A DNA stretch of 64,000 nucleotides from Hirsutella rhossiliensis (GCF_020360975.1 NW_025408669.1:3968001-4032000); one strand, 5' to 3'; shown: positions 22,116 to 34,793, counted from the first letter of the stretch. Numbers and translations are program-made. Notes: generated from the letters alone by a model not told the origin.

Positions 22116-23588
22116 CCTACTATAGCGAAAATAAACGCGCTTATAAGATAAATTTTAATATATATTTTAACTTATTAAATTAAATATATATAACCTTAAG
22201 AGAAAAACTTTTACCGCTAAAAATAGTAACTAAATAAGGCTACCTACTCCTAGTAAACCTATTATAGACTACTATAAAGCAAACTTAAAGACTATCTAAT
22301 TATTACTTAAGGGAGAGCTTATTAAACCTATATAATCTCTTTCTAAGTAAAATAGGTATAAGGTTAATTTCCTCTCTTTCCTTTAAATCCTTAGTAAGAC
22401 TAAAGGGATTAAGGATATTATAAAGAAGATAAAGGGCGGTATTATTACTAGTATACTTATTATAAGATTTATTAGTCTTAAGGTTAGTATAGAAATTATA
22501 ACTATATATATAGTTAGCGAATCTATTAAGGTTATAAGTAGCCTTATAGTATCTAAGGAAATACTGCTTTTTATAAATAAGCGCCTTAGTTAAATCCTAA
22601 ATATAGTTAGTATTAGAGCTATTAATAGTACTTAAAAGAGAGATATACTTATAAAAAGGAAATATAACGTGCTTATAAGTAGAGGTTATAGTTATTTAAT
22701 AAGTTTAAATATACCCTTAATAAAAGTAAGGGTTATAAGTTCTATAAAAAGTAATTAAGACTACTTAAGAGTATTCTTACCGCCCTAAACTAAGCTAAGA
22801 AAAGAAGTATTTATATAGATAAGCGATTTCTATAAGGATATAGGTTACTAGCCGACGTCTATAAAAAAGGGTATAAAAGACGATTTAATTATATTAACTT
22901 AGCGTACTCTTAAGAAAGTAAGAAAGAGGAAAGCGACCGCGCGCTTTAATCCTAATAATATTAAGAGCTTTTAATAGAACCTATAACTAAAAGGTAATTT
23001 CTATATAAATTAAAAACCCTTAGTAACTAATATTATTTTTACTATAAACCTAGGTCTTAAAGTAACTATAGATCTATAAAAGAAGACGGTTAAAATAAGC
23101 TAAGCGAGATTAAATAAGTTAAATAGTTATTACTTAAAACTACTTTATATAAAAAGGAAAGACCTTAGTATAATAATTTTAAGTAAAAAGAGTAATAATA
23201 AAAAGGGAAGGTTATAAAAGAGTAGTTAAAAAGAGGTTAACGATATTTAGTAGCTCTTTAGTTTTAAGTTTAGCGGTCTTATAAGATATAATAAGGAAGA
23301 AGAGGTCGTTATAAAAGGAGAAGATAAGAGGTAGCGGTCTAAAGAAATAAAAAAGATAGAGAAGAGAAGAAAAAGAAGAGAAATAAAAAGTGTAAAAAGG
23401 GAAAGAAAAGGATAGAGATTAAATAGCTCCTTAATCGATAACTAGTAAAAGAAGCTATTTAAGTATAACCCTTAAATACGCTTAAGACCTTACCGCTATA
23501 AAGGACTAGCTAAAGTAACTAATAACCGCGCGCTTTAATAACTATTTATTCCTCTTACTATACCCTCCTTCTTCCTTCCTTTTTCTTC

Positions 23589-23592
<4 letters not shown>
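22116..23592. other. unassigned RIP-mutated region
   Basis: No family is recognised. A 15-base sequence (ACCGCGCGCTTTAAT) occurs twice, near 22934 and 23526, which may reflect LTR ends or chance in CG-rich remnants. Plus-strand frames carry scattered basic stretches but no motif. Confidence 0.35.

Positions 23593-23626
<34 letters not shown>
23593..23626. repeat. (TA)17 microsatellite
   Basis: Seventeen uninterrupted TA dinucleotides lie about 165 bp upstream of the family X frame. Such tracts are common in RIP-made AT-rich DNA. Confidence 0.95.
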
Positions 23627-23627
<1 letters not shown>

Positions 23628-23790
23628 TCTATACGCTTTCTTACTTATAATAATCCCTTCTATTAATATAACTCTTATATATATATATAAAACCTTCTTA
23701 GCCTCTTAGCGTTATAACTTAGAACTATTTACCTTAACTATTTAATCTTATTTTCTCCCTCTCTTTTATTTACTCTACCCTTTCCTAAGA

Positions 23791-26790
23791 TATAGCGGCG
23801 AACCTAAATAGTATCCTAGGCCCAGCTATAAACCTCCCTAAGAATACCGCTATCTTCTTTAGCCTATTACTATTTAAGAGTAAGAGCTTTATTTACCTAC
23901 TTACTATAGCAAAGTTAAAGTAAAAGGTAGCGAAGGGTGCTTTTACGTTAAAGATAAGGAAAAATTTATAAACTAAGGCTAATAAGACGTTTATAAGTAA
24001 AAGTAACCTCCTTAGTATATTTATAGAGATCGTTAGTACTTAATACTAATAGGCCCTATTAAATAGCGGGATATTACCCTTAAAGACGCTTAGGTAATAT
24101 ATAAGGGCGTTAAAAAGATAAATAGATTTACTAAGAATAAGGCTTACTAAGAAGAGTATATCGTTAATATATATAACTTTCTTTATAGAGCTATCGATAA
24201 ATAGTAGGCTATAAGCTTTAGCCTTAGCTTAATAATTAAAATCTTAATAAAAGGTATTAAGAACGTAGTATACCCTTTACCTTACTTACTATTAGTTTAT
24301 ACCGACTATTAAAGGGAACCTATTAAAGATATAAAAGATAAATATATAGAGTACTATAAATACTTAAACGATAAGGAGTATTTAATTAAGTTTACTACTC
24401 TTACCTTTAACCTTAGTTACTTTATATATAAATAAAGGTATATAACTAAAGTTATTAACTTTTTAGTAGGACTAGATAAAAAGGGACTTTACTAAGGAGC
24501 GTTCTTTTAAGACTATATAAAAGGAAACTTAGTCGTTTTTAATACTTAGAAAGAGGGATAGTATACTAGACTCTATACGTTCCTATTAATATAGCGGTGG
24601 TTTCTTTATATCCTCTAAGTTCCTTATAACTTTACCTATACGCTAGTCCCTTATACCGCTTAATAGGAAGGGTAGGAATATAGCTACTTAGCCTTAATAA
24701 TAATCTAATACTAAGTTAGAGGTATAGTTAAGCTACGCCTTAAGATAATTAAGTAGCGATACTTAAAGGTTAAAGTAATTTTAGAGTAAAAGTATAAGGT
24801 AATATAAGAAGCCTTATAGATAAATAAAATCTTATACTAAGACTAGTATTTCTTTAAGCTAGATAAGAGGATAAGTATAGAAGGCTATATTAATAAGCTA
24901 ATATATAGAATCTAAGCTATCGCGGCGGACGAACTTAATTATATATAAGCGATATTATAAGGTAGTAGAGTTTCCTAGTAGTTTAATAGTAGGGTTAGAT
25001 AACTATACAGGATACTATTTAATTAAGGTTTAATAACTTTTAGTAGAGTCTTTTCTATAAGGATTCTTAGGTATAAATAGATTTACTAATATAACTATAT
25101 TATTCTAAGAGATTAAGAAGAATAAGAGCTTTAAAAAGTCTTAAAGGTAGTTAATCTCCAAGATAGGCCTAGCGGATAGAAACTACTACTTTAAAGAGAT
25201 ATAGAACTAGCTTATATATTAAGGAGAGTAAGAAAAGAGCTAACTATACTAGCTACTTTTATAGAGTAACCTAACTTAATCGCTTAAGCTACGCGCGGTT
25301 TCTTTATAAAACTCCTCCTTAAAAAGACCCTTAACTATTTAATCGCGCTAACGGGAATCGAGAATAGGCCTAGACCTTTATTACCTTAAGTATTAATTAA
25401 ATTAAGCTCCTTATCTAAACTAAGTAGCTTTTCCTTAAGTAACCTTAAGATAAGATCCCTACCTTAGAATCTATAAAAGAGAGAGCTAAGCGCCCTTACT
25501 AGTCCCTTTATTTATATAGAAATAACGCCTTTATTTTCCCTTTTAGATATATAGCTAATTAAACTTACTCCTTACCTACTACTAATAACCCTTTTAAATA
25601 TATAAAGGAGTAAAAGACTTATAACTATACCCTTACTAATAGCTTAATAAGAAGCTAGTAAGGAAGTAAGGTAGATAGCGCGGCTATTAACTCGCCCTAA
25701 GACTTTAAAATTACTAGGCGCTTAGTTAATTACCTTAAGGCTAAAGACTTTAGTAATACCTATAGCGCGCCCTATTACTCCCTAGAAATAAAGTATAGTA
25801 ATAGCCTCTTTAGCTATAGTCCTTATAAGGTTTATACTAAGCTTTAAACCCTCTTAAGTTAAAGGAGTTAAAAACCTAGGAATATATTAAAACTACTACT
25901 AGGATATTAATAATTATAATTCTATATATTTATATAGGACTACTAGAGATACGATAACGACTAGTCTATAAGACTCTATAGCTTATTTAATCTAGCTATA
26001 CTTAAAGCTATAGACTAGTAAAGATACTAACTACTTTATTTCCCTAACGCCCTTAGGAATAATAAGCGTAAATACTTAGGAGTATATATAAGGGGGAGTA
26101 AATAATTATTTAAAGAAGGAAGTATATAAGTAAAGATAAGAAAGAGCTAAATAAGTAGCTTATAAGTAAAAGGAGGAATAAATAATATAAAGGGAAAGGA
26201 TTATAGTAAAGGAGAAGAAGTTCTATTAACGGTTTATTTACTTACTTATATACTTAGGAAGAGAGCCTTACCTATTATTATCGCGCCCTTTCTATTAGTA
26301 TCTTAAGTCGGAAAGTCGCTAAGAAGGAGTTTAATAAGTAAGATCGTACCCTTATAAATATTAGCCCGTTAAAAGGATAAGACCTTTAGTACTCCCCTTC
26401 TAACTTACTTTTAAGTATACTTAAAGGCGTTATAAAAACCTCGATTATTTAATTAAGTATCTTCCTTAATTATAGTAAATTTAAATTTTTATTTTTCTCT
26501 TTTAAAGTAAAGGCCGCTAGTTACGCGACTTTAGTAAAGATAAAGAAGTATAAAGTAAAGAAATCTTTAAGACTTATATTTATAACCTAAGGCCCTTAGA
26601 GCTATATATAAGACTAATAATTAGATAATTATATAGTTAATTACTTTATTAATCCTTAGCTATATACTATATATACTTTAAGTATATACCCTTATCCCTA
26701 TTAAAGTACTAGAATTCTTTCTTTTTAATAGCGTTAATAGTATTAATAGCTATAATAAGATAAACTAGCTTAGTAATACTTTACTATATT
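23791..26790 (+). pseudogene. family X ORF1 relic, copy 1, part 1 (unknown protein)
   Basis: A single reading phase stays coding-like for 3 kb (checked at 23791, 24592, 25003 and 26221, all in phase). The stops in it are TAA/TAG at plausible Gln/Trp positions. About 40 consecutive sense codons occur around 24330-24440. Legible segments include SEGCFYVKDKEKF near 23930, EEYIVNIYNFLYRAIDK near 24150 and YLLLSRPFYxYLKSESR near 26270. It has no domain I can name, and it shows no RT, integrase or transposase signature. Near 26790 the frame is broken by copia-1 element C; across the gap it resumes in phase at 32838 once one 5-bp duplication is removed. An inverted diverged copy lies at 41053-41754 and 34576-34793. 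Confidence 0.6.
26786..26790 (+). repeat. target-site duplication of element C, left
   Basis: ATATT, repeated at 32833-32837. The inverted family X copy 2 has a single copy of this target (reverse complement at 41218-41222) and no insertion. Confidence 0.9.
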
Positions 26791-27275
26791 TATCGCGAAG
26801 CGTAGCCTAATTTCATAGTTCTCGGAGATATCCCTTAGTACGAGGGACTAAGGAAGCTAAAAACACCTAGTATAAAAGAAGGAAGAAGGAGCTAAAAAGA
26901 GGTATAGAAAGGAGGGTAGGGGTATAAGGGGAAGTAGAAGTAGCGATAGCTTCCTATAGAGGTAGCGAGAGATAAGACGGATAGGCCGGCAACGGCTAGA
27001 AAGGAGGGGGAAAACCAGCAAAAAGCTCGGTAGTTAAAAGGATATTGGTAGCTTCTTTAAGTAGGATCTTCTTTATTAATTAAGATGCTAGACGGGTATA
27101 AAGAGGGGCGTTAGATAGAGGAAAGAAGGATAATTAAGGCAATATAATAATTACTCCCCTACTATAATTACTGCTCCCGTAAGAATTAAATCTCTCTGCC
27201 CTACTTATCCGACCCCTTACTTTTAATTTTACCTTTATATATTTTTATATACTTCTCGTATCTCTCTTCGCGAGA
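26791..27275 (+). repeat. 5' LTR of element C
   Basis: A 485-bp type I LTR, TATCGCGAAG to CTTCGCGAGA, followed directly by the primer-binding site. Confidence 0.95.
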
Positions 27276-27409
27276 GTTATAAGCCCGGGAGGAATAGTAT
27301 TCCTATACCTTCTAGCTGCTATAAAAGGCACCTTTCTTATATCCCTCGTAGCTTCCTTTTACCCCTCTTACTAGAAAAGCCGATTTTAACCGACTTTTCT
27401 ACCTTTCCC

Positions 27410-30400
27410 TATAATAATAACGAAAATCGACTCCTCTACCGTCCCTATAGTCTATAGGACGATTCTTATAAATCCCTAAGATTAGGATAAGTAGGTAAAG
27501 GAGCTACGGGCTCGTATAGATAGAACTATCTATAATTTAGTCTTCTCTAATAAGTAGGACCCTCTCGAGCCCCCTCTTCGTCTTAGGGCAACGGACTTTA
27601 TAGAGGGAGCTACCCTCTTCTCTAAGCTAACCTCTATATAATAGAGAGCTTTTTCTACTACCTTAGGTAACTACGAGAGTCACCGTAAGGAATACCTTTA
27701 CGAAACGAAGCTGCTAACGGCTGCTCGTACGGCGATAACGGAATCCGTTAGTGCCGTAAAGCTAATCTCTCTTCGAGAGGAAGAGACTCCTAAGTAGTAG
27801 CTTTTAAAGCTCGAGACCTTAATAGCTCCCTCGAGAGGATATATAACTAACCGTATTAGGAAGACCTATACGGCCTACCTAGGAGCTTTTTCTGCTAGGA
27901 ACCTACTAGCTTCTTCGTAGCTAGCTAAGTAGGAAGAAATCCTCGAGGAAGCTAACTAATACTTCCTTATAGAAGCTCTTTCCGGCTAGTGGCTACGGGA
28001 TATATCTCTACTAATAAAGCCTATTAGTAACGGTTACTCGACTATCTTTCGAGAAGCTAGCCGGGAACTAGATAAAGAGGCTGCTAGAGTATAATAGTAA
28101 GTAGTCTTATTCCTTCGTAGCTAGCACTCGACCTAGACGGCTCGACCTGCTGCCCTAGTAGCTGCTGCAGCCCCTATTGCTACGGCTCCCGCTGCTGCTG
28201 CTGCGGCTGTTGCTCCTTCGGCTCCTCCTCCCTCGAGAGCCTTAACCCTGTCTTTAACGGCTGCCCCGGTCCCGGCTCCGCCTCTTACTCCGGGCCCGGC
28301 CCTAGTCCCGTCTATTAGACCGGCCCGACTAGTCCCCTAATAGACCTTTTAGTCCGTTAGTAGAAAAATCAGGGAACTAGTCGAAATCGAACCTCGTTAA
28401 TATTAGTAATAAGGGGTAAAAAGGGGGGGTTTTTAAGCAGACCTTCTAGATCGGGACGAGGATTCCTTAAAGAAATAATATATAAGGAGGAATCGACCTA
28501 CCTACTAAGTATATAAAAAGCCCTATCGGCTAGAAGACTACTAGTAGGTCTTCGAGGAAAACCGACTTAAAGGAGTTAACCTTTTAAAGAGACTACGAGA
28601 AATAGTATAATAGTCTCTTAGGAGGACCCTCGTTATAGAAGAAGATAGACGAGATTTAGGTTGCTAAGAAATAGTAATTAATAACGCCGCTGCCCTTATT
28701 CGAGCCGTAAATTTAAGGAAAAATCGTTAGTATAGTAAATCCAGCCTTTATCTTCCCTATAGATTAATAAGGCTAAGACTAACTGTTAGAGCCCTCCGAC
28801 TATCCCCTACGAAAATCAGCTATCCTTAACTCTAGTGCTTCCCTTAATATCTATAATATACTCTTACGATTCCGGTCTTTTAAGAAGGCACGAAAGGAAT
28901 ATCTTATTGCCGGGGAATTAACTATATAGATAGAGGGATACGGAAGGGTAAATTTTACAATAAAATTACCTAACGGATCTATACGAATTCTTCGAAGAAA
29001 AAGGGTAGCTTTTTACCCTTTATTTTTAACGAGCTTAATTTCCTTCCGCCTTCTTTAAGAGGAAGGAATCTTCTAAGATACGACGTCTAAGCCTATAAGG
29101 CTAGTCTAGAAGAATTAGACTATTAGGCTTATCGAGGAGAAATTCGGTTAATTCGTTCTCGAATTCTAACCTATTTATAGGAAGGAAATACTTAAGAAGT
29201 TAGCTTTCCCTACTAGGAGGAATAGGTCTACTATAAAAGACCCTCTTTTAGTAGCTTAAGGAGACGGTATTCTTTAGCACGCACGACTCGGTTACCTAGG
29301 CCCCCTAACTTTATATAAGCTAGGCTAATAATAGGGCGTACGAATAAGGGGCCTAAAGACCGTCGAATATAAATACTACGGCTAAGGAAAGACTAGGAGA
29401 CGAATTTCTAGACGAACGCCTTTACGGCCGGACTAGCCGTATAAGGAAATTTAGGTCGACTAGACCGACGTCTCTAGGGATTAGGAAAGCTTCGTTAGGG
29501 TAATGTTTTTTATAGACGCTTTTTTAGGGATAGTTTTGGAAGTCGTTAAGACCGCCTATTACCTTTAGAACCGGACCCCTAGGGACCCTAAGGACCCTAG
29601 GGAACTAAACTAAGGAATAGACTAAAAATCCCCCCTTAAGCTCTTTACGAAGAAGAGGGCCTCGCTAGCCTACCTTTATACCTATAGCTATAAGGCATAC
29701 GTAATAACTGCCGATATATAGCTAAAAAGGAAGAAGAAAAGAAATCTTAATCTTAGAGCCTTTATTAGTTACCTCGTTAATTATAATTCTACGAATATCT
29801 TCTAGATCTAGATTCCTCTTCTACGGAAGGTTATTTCGACTAGGGATATAATTTTCGACGAATCTAGCTTCTTCGACGGAAAGAGGGATTAATAGCCCCT
29901 CTTACTCTCTTAACGTTAGCTAATTTAGAAGATTTAAATCCCCCCTTCCTAATAGTCTTAAGAAGAGGTCCTAGACGAGGAAACGGAAGAAGAAACCGAC
30001 GTCGAAGTAGTTCAGGATAACGCCGACTTTAAAGAAGAGGAAGCTACTAGATTAAATAATCTAAACGAAGAAGGAGACTATAGGAAAGTAGTAGAGCTAG
30101 AATACGCCTACCTCCCTACGCCTCCTCTTACGGAATAAGAAGAAGATCTAGAAATAGCTTTTTTAGTTAGTCTTTTAGTCTCGACCCCTAAGGGGGTAGG
30201 AAAGGCACCTCTCTTAAAGGATTACCTAGCTGCCTTTTTATCCCTACTTTAAGAAGTAAAGGAAGGTATAGGGCCCGATATAGATACCAAAGAAGACTAA
30301 CCTCTCCCTTATTTCGATCGTTTTTCCGACTTCTACCTAACGCTAATAGAAGACGGTTCCTACGGAGCGTTTATAGCAGGCCGGCTTTTTAAGCCTCTAT

Positions 30401-32110
30401 TAGCAAGGAAGGTATATAAAAGAGACCTCCCGGACCTATTAGTAAACTAAAAGCAGCTAGAAAAACACCCTTTAAGAGACTAGTTTTTCTAGGCCTAGAG
30501 AGACTACCTAGCCTTATACGAAGAGATAGGGTCTTTCGAAGAGGTCCTTAAGGAAAAAGTAAGAGGAAAATAGGTCCTTAGCTATAAGTAGGTCTTTATC
30601 TATAAGACTAATAAACATAGCTTCCTTTAGAAGTGCAAAGCCTAGCTAGTTATCTATAGGAATTAATAGGAAAAAGGGGATCTACCTACTAGGGCAACTA
30701 CCTTAGTAGGGATGTCTTTTCGGATCCTTATAGCTATAGTAGCAGAATTCGACCTCGAACTCGATTAGATAGATATAGTTAACGCCTTTATTAACTGCCT
30801 ACTTAAGGAAGAAGAAGTTATCTATATACGACTTCCTCTTAGTTTCTAATAACTAGGAAAGGTTCTATAGCTTAGGAAAGCTCTATATAGACTATAAAGA
30901 TTACCCCTTCTTTAGCAATAGCATTTAATAGGTTCCCTCGAAGCCCTAGGCTTTAAGAAAGTCCCTTAGGAACTATATATAATATAGAAGGGTAAAATCA
31001 CGGTCTTCTTTTATATCGACGATATTATCTAGGCCTACCTAAAAGAGGAAGAGGCTACTACTAGGGAGGCTATATAAGGCCTATAATAAAGGTATAAGAT
31101 AACTAGGCTAGGGGAGCTAAAGTGGTTCCTAGGGATACGAATCCTTTAGAATAGGTCCTAACGGACTATCTAGCTTACCTAAGACGCCTATATCGATAAG
31201 GTCGCTTATAAATTCCTCCTTAATTCCCTCGATAAGAAGCTTCCCTCTACGCCTATATTAAACGAAGAGCTTTTACCTAATCCGTCCTTTTAAGCTAGGG
31301 AGTAAGAGAAACACTAATATAAATTAAAGGTAGGCTCCCTGCTTTTTTTAGCTATTTCTACTAGACCGGATATCTCTTTTACGGTCTCCTAGCTAGCTAG
31401 GCATAACTAGAATCCTAGCCCTAGGCATTAAGAAGTAGTAGATAGAGCTATCCTTTATCTCTATTTAACGAGATTATATAGTCTATGCCTAGGAGGGTAG
31501 AAAAGAAAGAAATTAGCTACCGAAATCTTCCTTTATTCGAGCGATTCGTCCTTTACGGATAATTCCTTAGATAGAAAGAGCTTATAAAGGTATATTATAT
31601 CCCTTTTTAGAGGAACTATTGCTTAAAGAGCTTCGAAGCAGGCTACCGTTAAGACTTTAAGTATAGAGGTAGAGCTACTAGCTCTTTTAAAAGCGTTAAA
31701 AGAAGCGATTTTCCTTAGCTAGCTACTAATATCTCTACGACTATAAATCCAGACCCTATTAGCTATAGAATGCGATAATATATAGACTATATAGATTCTT
31801 ATAGAGGAAAATAGTAAGCTATTAACCCGGCTATAGTATATCGATATCTACTAGCATTAGTTACGCTAAGAGGTCTAAAGGGGACTTATTTCCGTCTATT
31901 AGGTTTTAATAGTATCGATAAAAGCCGACGGTCTTACGAAGCCCCTACCGAAGTAGAAGCTAGCTGTCTTTTTATAGTAAATTAGGCTAGAAGACGTTCG
32001 AGAGAAGCTATCCTTAGAGGCCCGCCTTAAGAGTCTATAAGAGGAGCTAATAGCCTATATAAGAAGGTAACGTCTATAGCCGAAGAAAAGGAAGAGGTTT
32101 TTCCCTTTAG
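27410..32110 (+). pseudogene. gag-pol relic of element C with integrase deletion
   Basis: It has the same architecture as in B. Protease (28825), integrase start (29350) and RT site (31012) all lie in one phase. The protease site reads LNSSAS, keeping one residue lost in B. Compared with B, 288 bp (96 codons; B 12107-12394) are missing at 29537/29538, removing much of the integrase catalytic core including the second and third acidic positions. The RT site reads YIDD (31012-31023), one G-to-A change from YVDD. The Ala/Pro linker of gag keeps several GCTGCTG repeats. Stops occur at Gln/Trp positions. Confidence 0.9.
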
Positions 32111-32347
32111 AGGGCCCCCTATTTAATTAGGTTTTTCCCTTCTAAGAAGGCCCCCTTTCTTATAGGACTTTCCCCTCTTTAGGCCCCTTTTCCTTAAGTA
32201 GGTCTAAAAGAGCCTAGGGACCTAAAAGGGCCCTTACTTTCCTCGAGTAAAGGAAGAAGTGCAAAGCTAAGAACCTCCTCTATATACTTACTAGCCCGAA
32301 GCCGTATTAGCTATGCCCTTAAGGGGCAGGCTATAGCTAAGGGGGTA

Positions 32348-32832
32348 TATCGCGAAGCGTAGCCTAATTTCGTAGTTCTTAGAGATATCCCTTAGCACGA
32401 GGGACTAAGGAAGCTAAAAACACCCGGTATAAAAGAAGGAAGAAGGAGCTAAAAAGAGGTATAGAAAGGAGGGTAGGGGTATAAGGGGAAGTAGAAGTAG
32501 CGATAGCTTCTTATAGAGGTAGCGAGAGATAAGACGGATAGGCCGGCAACGGCTAGAAAGGAGGGGAAAAACCGGCAAAAAGCTCGGTAGTCGAAAGGAC
32601 ATTAGTAGCTTCTTTAAGTAGGATCTTCTTTATTAATTAAGATACTAGACGGGTATAAAGAGGGGCGTTAGATAGAGGAAAGAAGGATAATTAAGGCAAT
32701 ATAATAATTACTCCCTTACCTTTATTGCTGCTCCCGTAAGAATTAAATCTCTCTGCCCTACTTATCCGACCCCTTACTTCTAATTTTACCTTTATATATT
32801 TTTATGTACTTCTCGTATCTCTCTTCGCGAGA
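32348..32832 (+). repeat. 3' LTR of element C
   Basis: A 485-bp type I LTR with intact TATCGCGAAG and CTTCGCGAGA ends, preceded by the AAGGGGG tract. It is followed by the ATATT duplication. Confidence 0.95.
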
Positions 32833-32837
32833 ATATT
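32833..32837 (+). repeat. target-site duplication of element C, right
   Basis: ATATT, identical to 26786-26790. Confidence 0.9.
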
Positions 32838-33100
32838 AACTAGCTATAGTCTTTACTTATACTACCTACCCTTAATATTCTCTTTACTTAGACCGGCCTA
32901 CTAAGCTTAATAATATACTTAGAGGAAGGTAGCTTTACTAATTAGCGCTATATTATTAAAAGATATAATCTTTTAAGTTAATATTAGTAAGTAGCCTTAA
33001 TCTATAAGAAAACTAAGATATTAAGAGGTTAAAGGATATAGGAAGAGTATACTAATAGAAAAAGAAGATAAATACGATTCTTAAAGTATTTATATATAAA
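32838..33100 (+). pseudogene. family X ORF1 relic, copy 1, part 2 (C-terminus)
   Basis: The phase of 23791-26790 continues directly here after element C and one ATATT are removed (TAC TAT ATT / AAC). Legible stretches such as IIYLEEGSF and YIIKRYNLL lie between stop-converted Gln/Trp positions. The end of the frame is unclear; it overlaps or closely precedes ORF2, which is in another phase. The nucleotide sequence aligns with the reverse complement of 41053-41216 and 34590-34793. Confidence 0.55.
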
Positions 33101-34093
33101 ATCGTTAGTTTAATAGCTCTTATAGCTATTACTAATAAGGAGAACGTTCCCTTATAAGTAGCGCTTTATTTATAGGATAAATACCTACTTAAGCTATTAA
33201 ATAGTAATAAAATAGCTTATCGAGCCCTTTAAGGAAGTAACGAAGTCCTAATCTTTTAGAAAATTAAGTTTATTAAGGAACTATTACTATTAAAGGTCCT
33301 AGCCCTTAAAGATTATAAGGGGGGTTAAGGCCTAGCCTATTATAAAGACGTATTTAATAATTATAGTCTAATAACGCGATCTAAGCTACTTTTTAATAGC
33401 TACCTTCTTTTTTAAGCTCCTTAGTACTAGCTTATTATAGCTAAGGCCCTCGAGGATACTTATTTCGTCTATATTAAAGCGAAATTCTTATAGGATTACT
33501 TATATAGCTAGTAGCTTAAGTAATTAAAACTATTCCTTAATCCTACTAATAGAGGCGCTATTAATATAAGTAGAATTAAGAGATTTACCTTTAATCATAC
33601 TAATCTTTAGGTTTTAGGCTAAAAAGCTCGAAACCTAGTATTTTTTAAGTAGGTAAGGGTTTTTACCAGCAATAATAATATAGCTAGCGAATTCCCTAAG
33701 TTAATAATATATTAAAGGCAGCCTAAGGGCCGCTAAGGTAAGAACTTATTTATAGAGGTGCTTTTCCTACTCTCGACTAAGCCTTTAAGATACCTCTTTT
33801 ACCTCCTTTATAAGTAAGGCTCCTTTAAAACGCGTTTAAAGGGTTATTCTTAGAATACCCTACTTATAACTAGCTTAGAGCTAAGGTATACTATTATTAA
33901 TAGCTTTAAGCGCTTCTTAGAGCTAGGTTTTAGTATATTTAAAAAGATAAGGTATTACTAATTTAAATAATATTTATTTTATAAGTATTAAATAAGAGAT
34001 ATATAAGAAAATATAGTTATTATATAGTAGGTAGTTAATATAATAGTAATATAAGGAGGTACTAGAAGTAAGGGGTATTAAAAGCTTAGTATA
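33068..34093 (+). pseudogene. family X ORF2 relic, copy 1 (unknown protein)
   Basis: About 340 codons in one phase (checked at 33068, 33101, 33233 and 33926) begin with an ATA that may be a former ATG. Long legible segments include VPLQVALYLQDKYLLKLL, KELLLLKVLALKDYKGG, ALEDTYFVYIKAKFLQDYL and GAINISRIKRFTFNHTNL, with stops only at plausible Gln/Trp positions. I do not recognise the protein and see no metal-binding, nucleotide-binding or transposase motif. It lies downstream of ORF1 on the same strand, and its beginning is also present in inverted copy 2. It could be the second gene of a transposon, or a host gene family caught by RIP. Confidence 0.55.
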
Positions 34094-34096
34094 CTA

Positions 34097-34574
34097 ACTT
34101 AATTTATCTTCTTTTACTATTTACTATTATTATAACGTAGTAGTTTAATTAAATAGCTACCTTATAGTAATAAATAATAGTATAACTACTACTTTAGCCC
34201 TTATAAGGCCGACCTATTATAGTTAACTAAGCTATAATAAAAGGTCTTAGGTTCGAGACTTACTAATAGTACTAGTAAGACAGCCTAGGTTTATAAGAGC
34301 TACTTAAGGGAGATAACCTATTTATAGGCCCTACTTAAAGAGGTAAGGGAAGGGAGGTAGTATTATAGGCTAGGCTATACTATATACTTAGGCTATGCCT
34401 ATATATCCGACTATTAATAGGCATGGTTAATTAACTAGCTAGGTAGCTTAGTTAATTTATTTTCTTTTACCCTTTACTATTATTATAACGTAGTAGTTTA
34501 ATTAAATAGGTACCCTATAGTAGCGAATAGTAGTATAACTACCGCTTTAGCCTTTATAAGGCTAACCTATTATA
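34097..34574. repeat. direct-repeat unit between the two family X copies
   Basis: Two 123-bp direct repeats (34099-34221 and 34452-34574) of equal length flank a 230-bp middle. The middle holds GGTTCGAGAC (34250-34259), which resembles an RNA polymerase III B box or the T-loop of a tRNA, and a purine run near 34341. A weak TACTA duplication could flank the unit (34092-34096 and 34573-34577), but the ends are not TG/CA-like. It might be a small LTR-type or SINE-like element or a composite; no identity is certain. Confidence 0.5.
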
Positions 34575-34575
34575 C

Positions 34576-34793
34576 TATTACTATTTAGTAGCTAAAGTAG
34601 GTTTTTATCTCTTAAATAAAGTATTATAAGTAAGGTAATACTTTTTTTATTATTAATAGCTATAAAGGTTATTAAACTAATAGTTTTATATATAAAAACT
34701 CTTAAAATAGTATATATTTTCTTTTCCTATTATTATACTCTTTATATATACTTTAACTACTTAATATATTAGTTTTCTTACCTATTAATATCG
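34576..34793 (-). pseudogene. family X copy 2, ORF2 start (inverted)
   Basis: The reverse complement aligns with 33002-33205 of copy 1, covering the ORF1 end and the start of ORF2, with many substitutions. Near 34576 the match stops at the direct-repeat unit. On the right, element D separates it from its continuation at 41053. Confidence 0.6.

Larger units (their letters stand above)
26791..32832 (+). mobile_element. copia-1 element C, inserted in family X copy 1
   Basis: A structurally complete copia-1 of 6,042 bp with matching ATATT duplications. 5' LTR 26791-27275, primer-binding site 27276-27292, gag-pol with a 288-bp in-frame deletion in the integrase, 3' LTR 32348-32832. It is one of the less mutated copies. 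Confidence 0.95.

Noticed and set aside
23593..23626. (TA)17 as a promoter or origin element
   Set aside because: Simple TA runs are common in RIP-made DNA (another lies near 19080); nothing links it to a functional site.
32414..32602. 62-residue minus-strand ORF inside the 3' LTR of element C
   Set aside because: Same LTR-antisense frame as at 15277-15465, differing by three residues. Two copies of an LTR give the same chance frame.
34220..34260. A tRNA gene around GGTTCGAGAC
   Set aside because: Only the B-box-like part is convincing. No acceptor stem or proper A box at the usual distance is visible, and the T-stem pairs poorly. At most it is a decayed SINE-like sequence.
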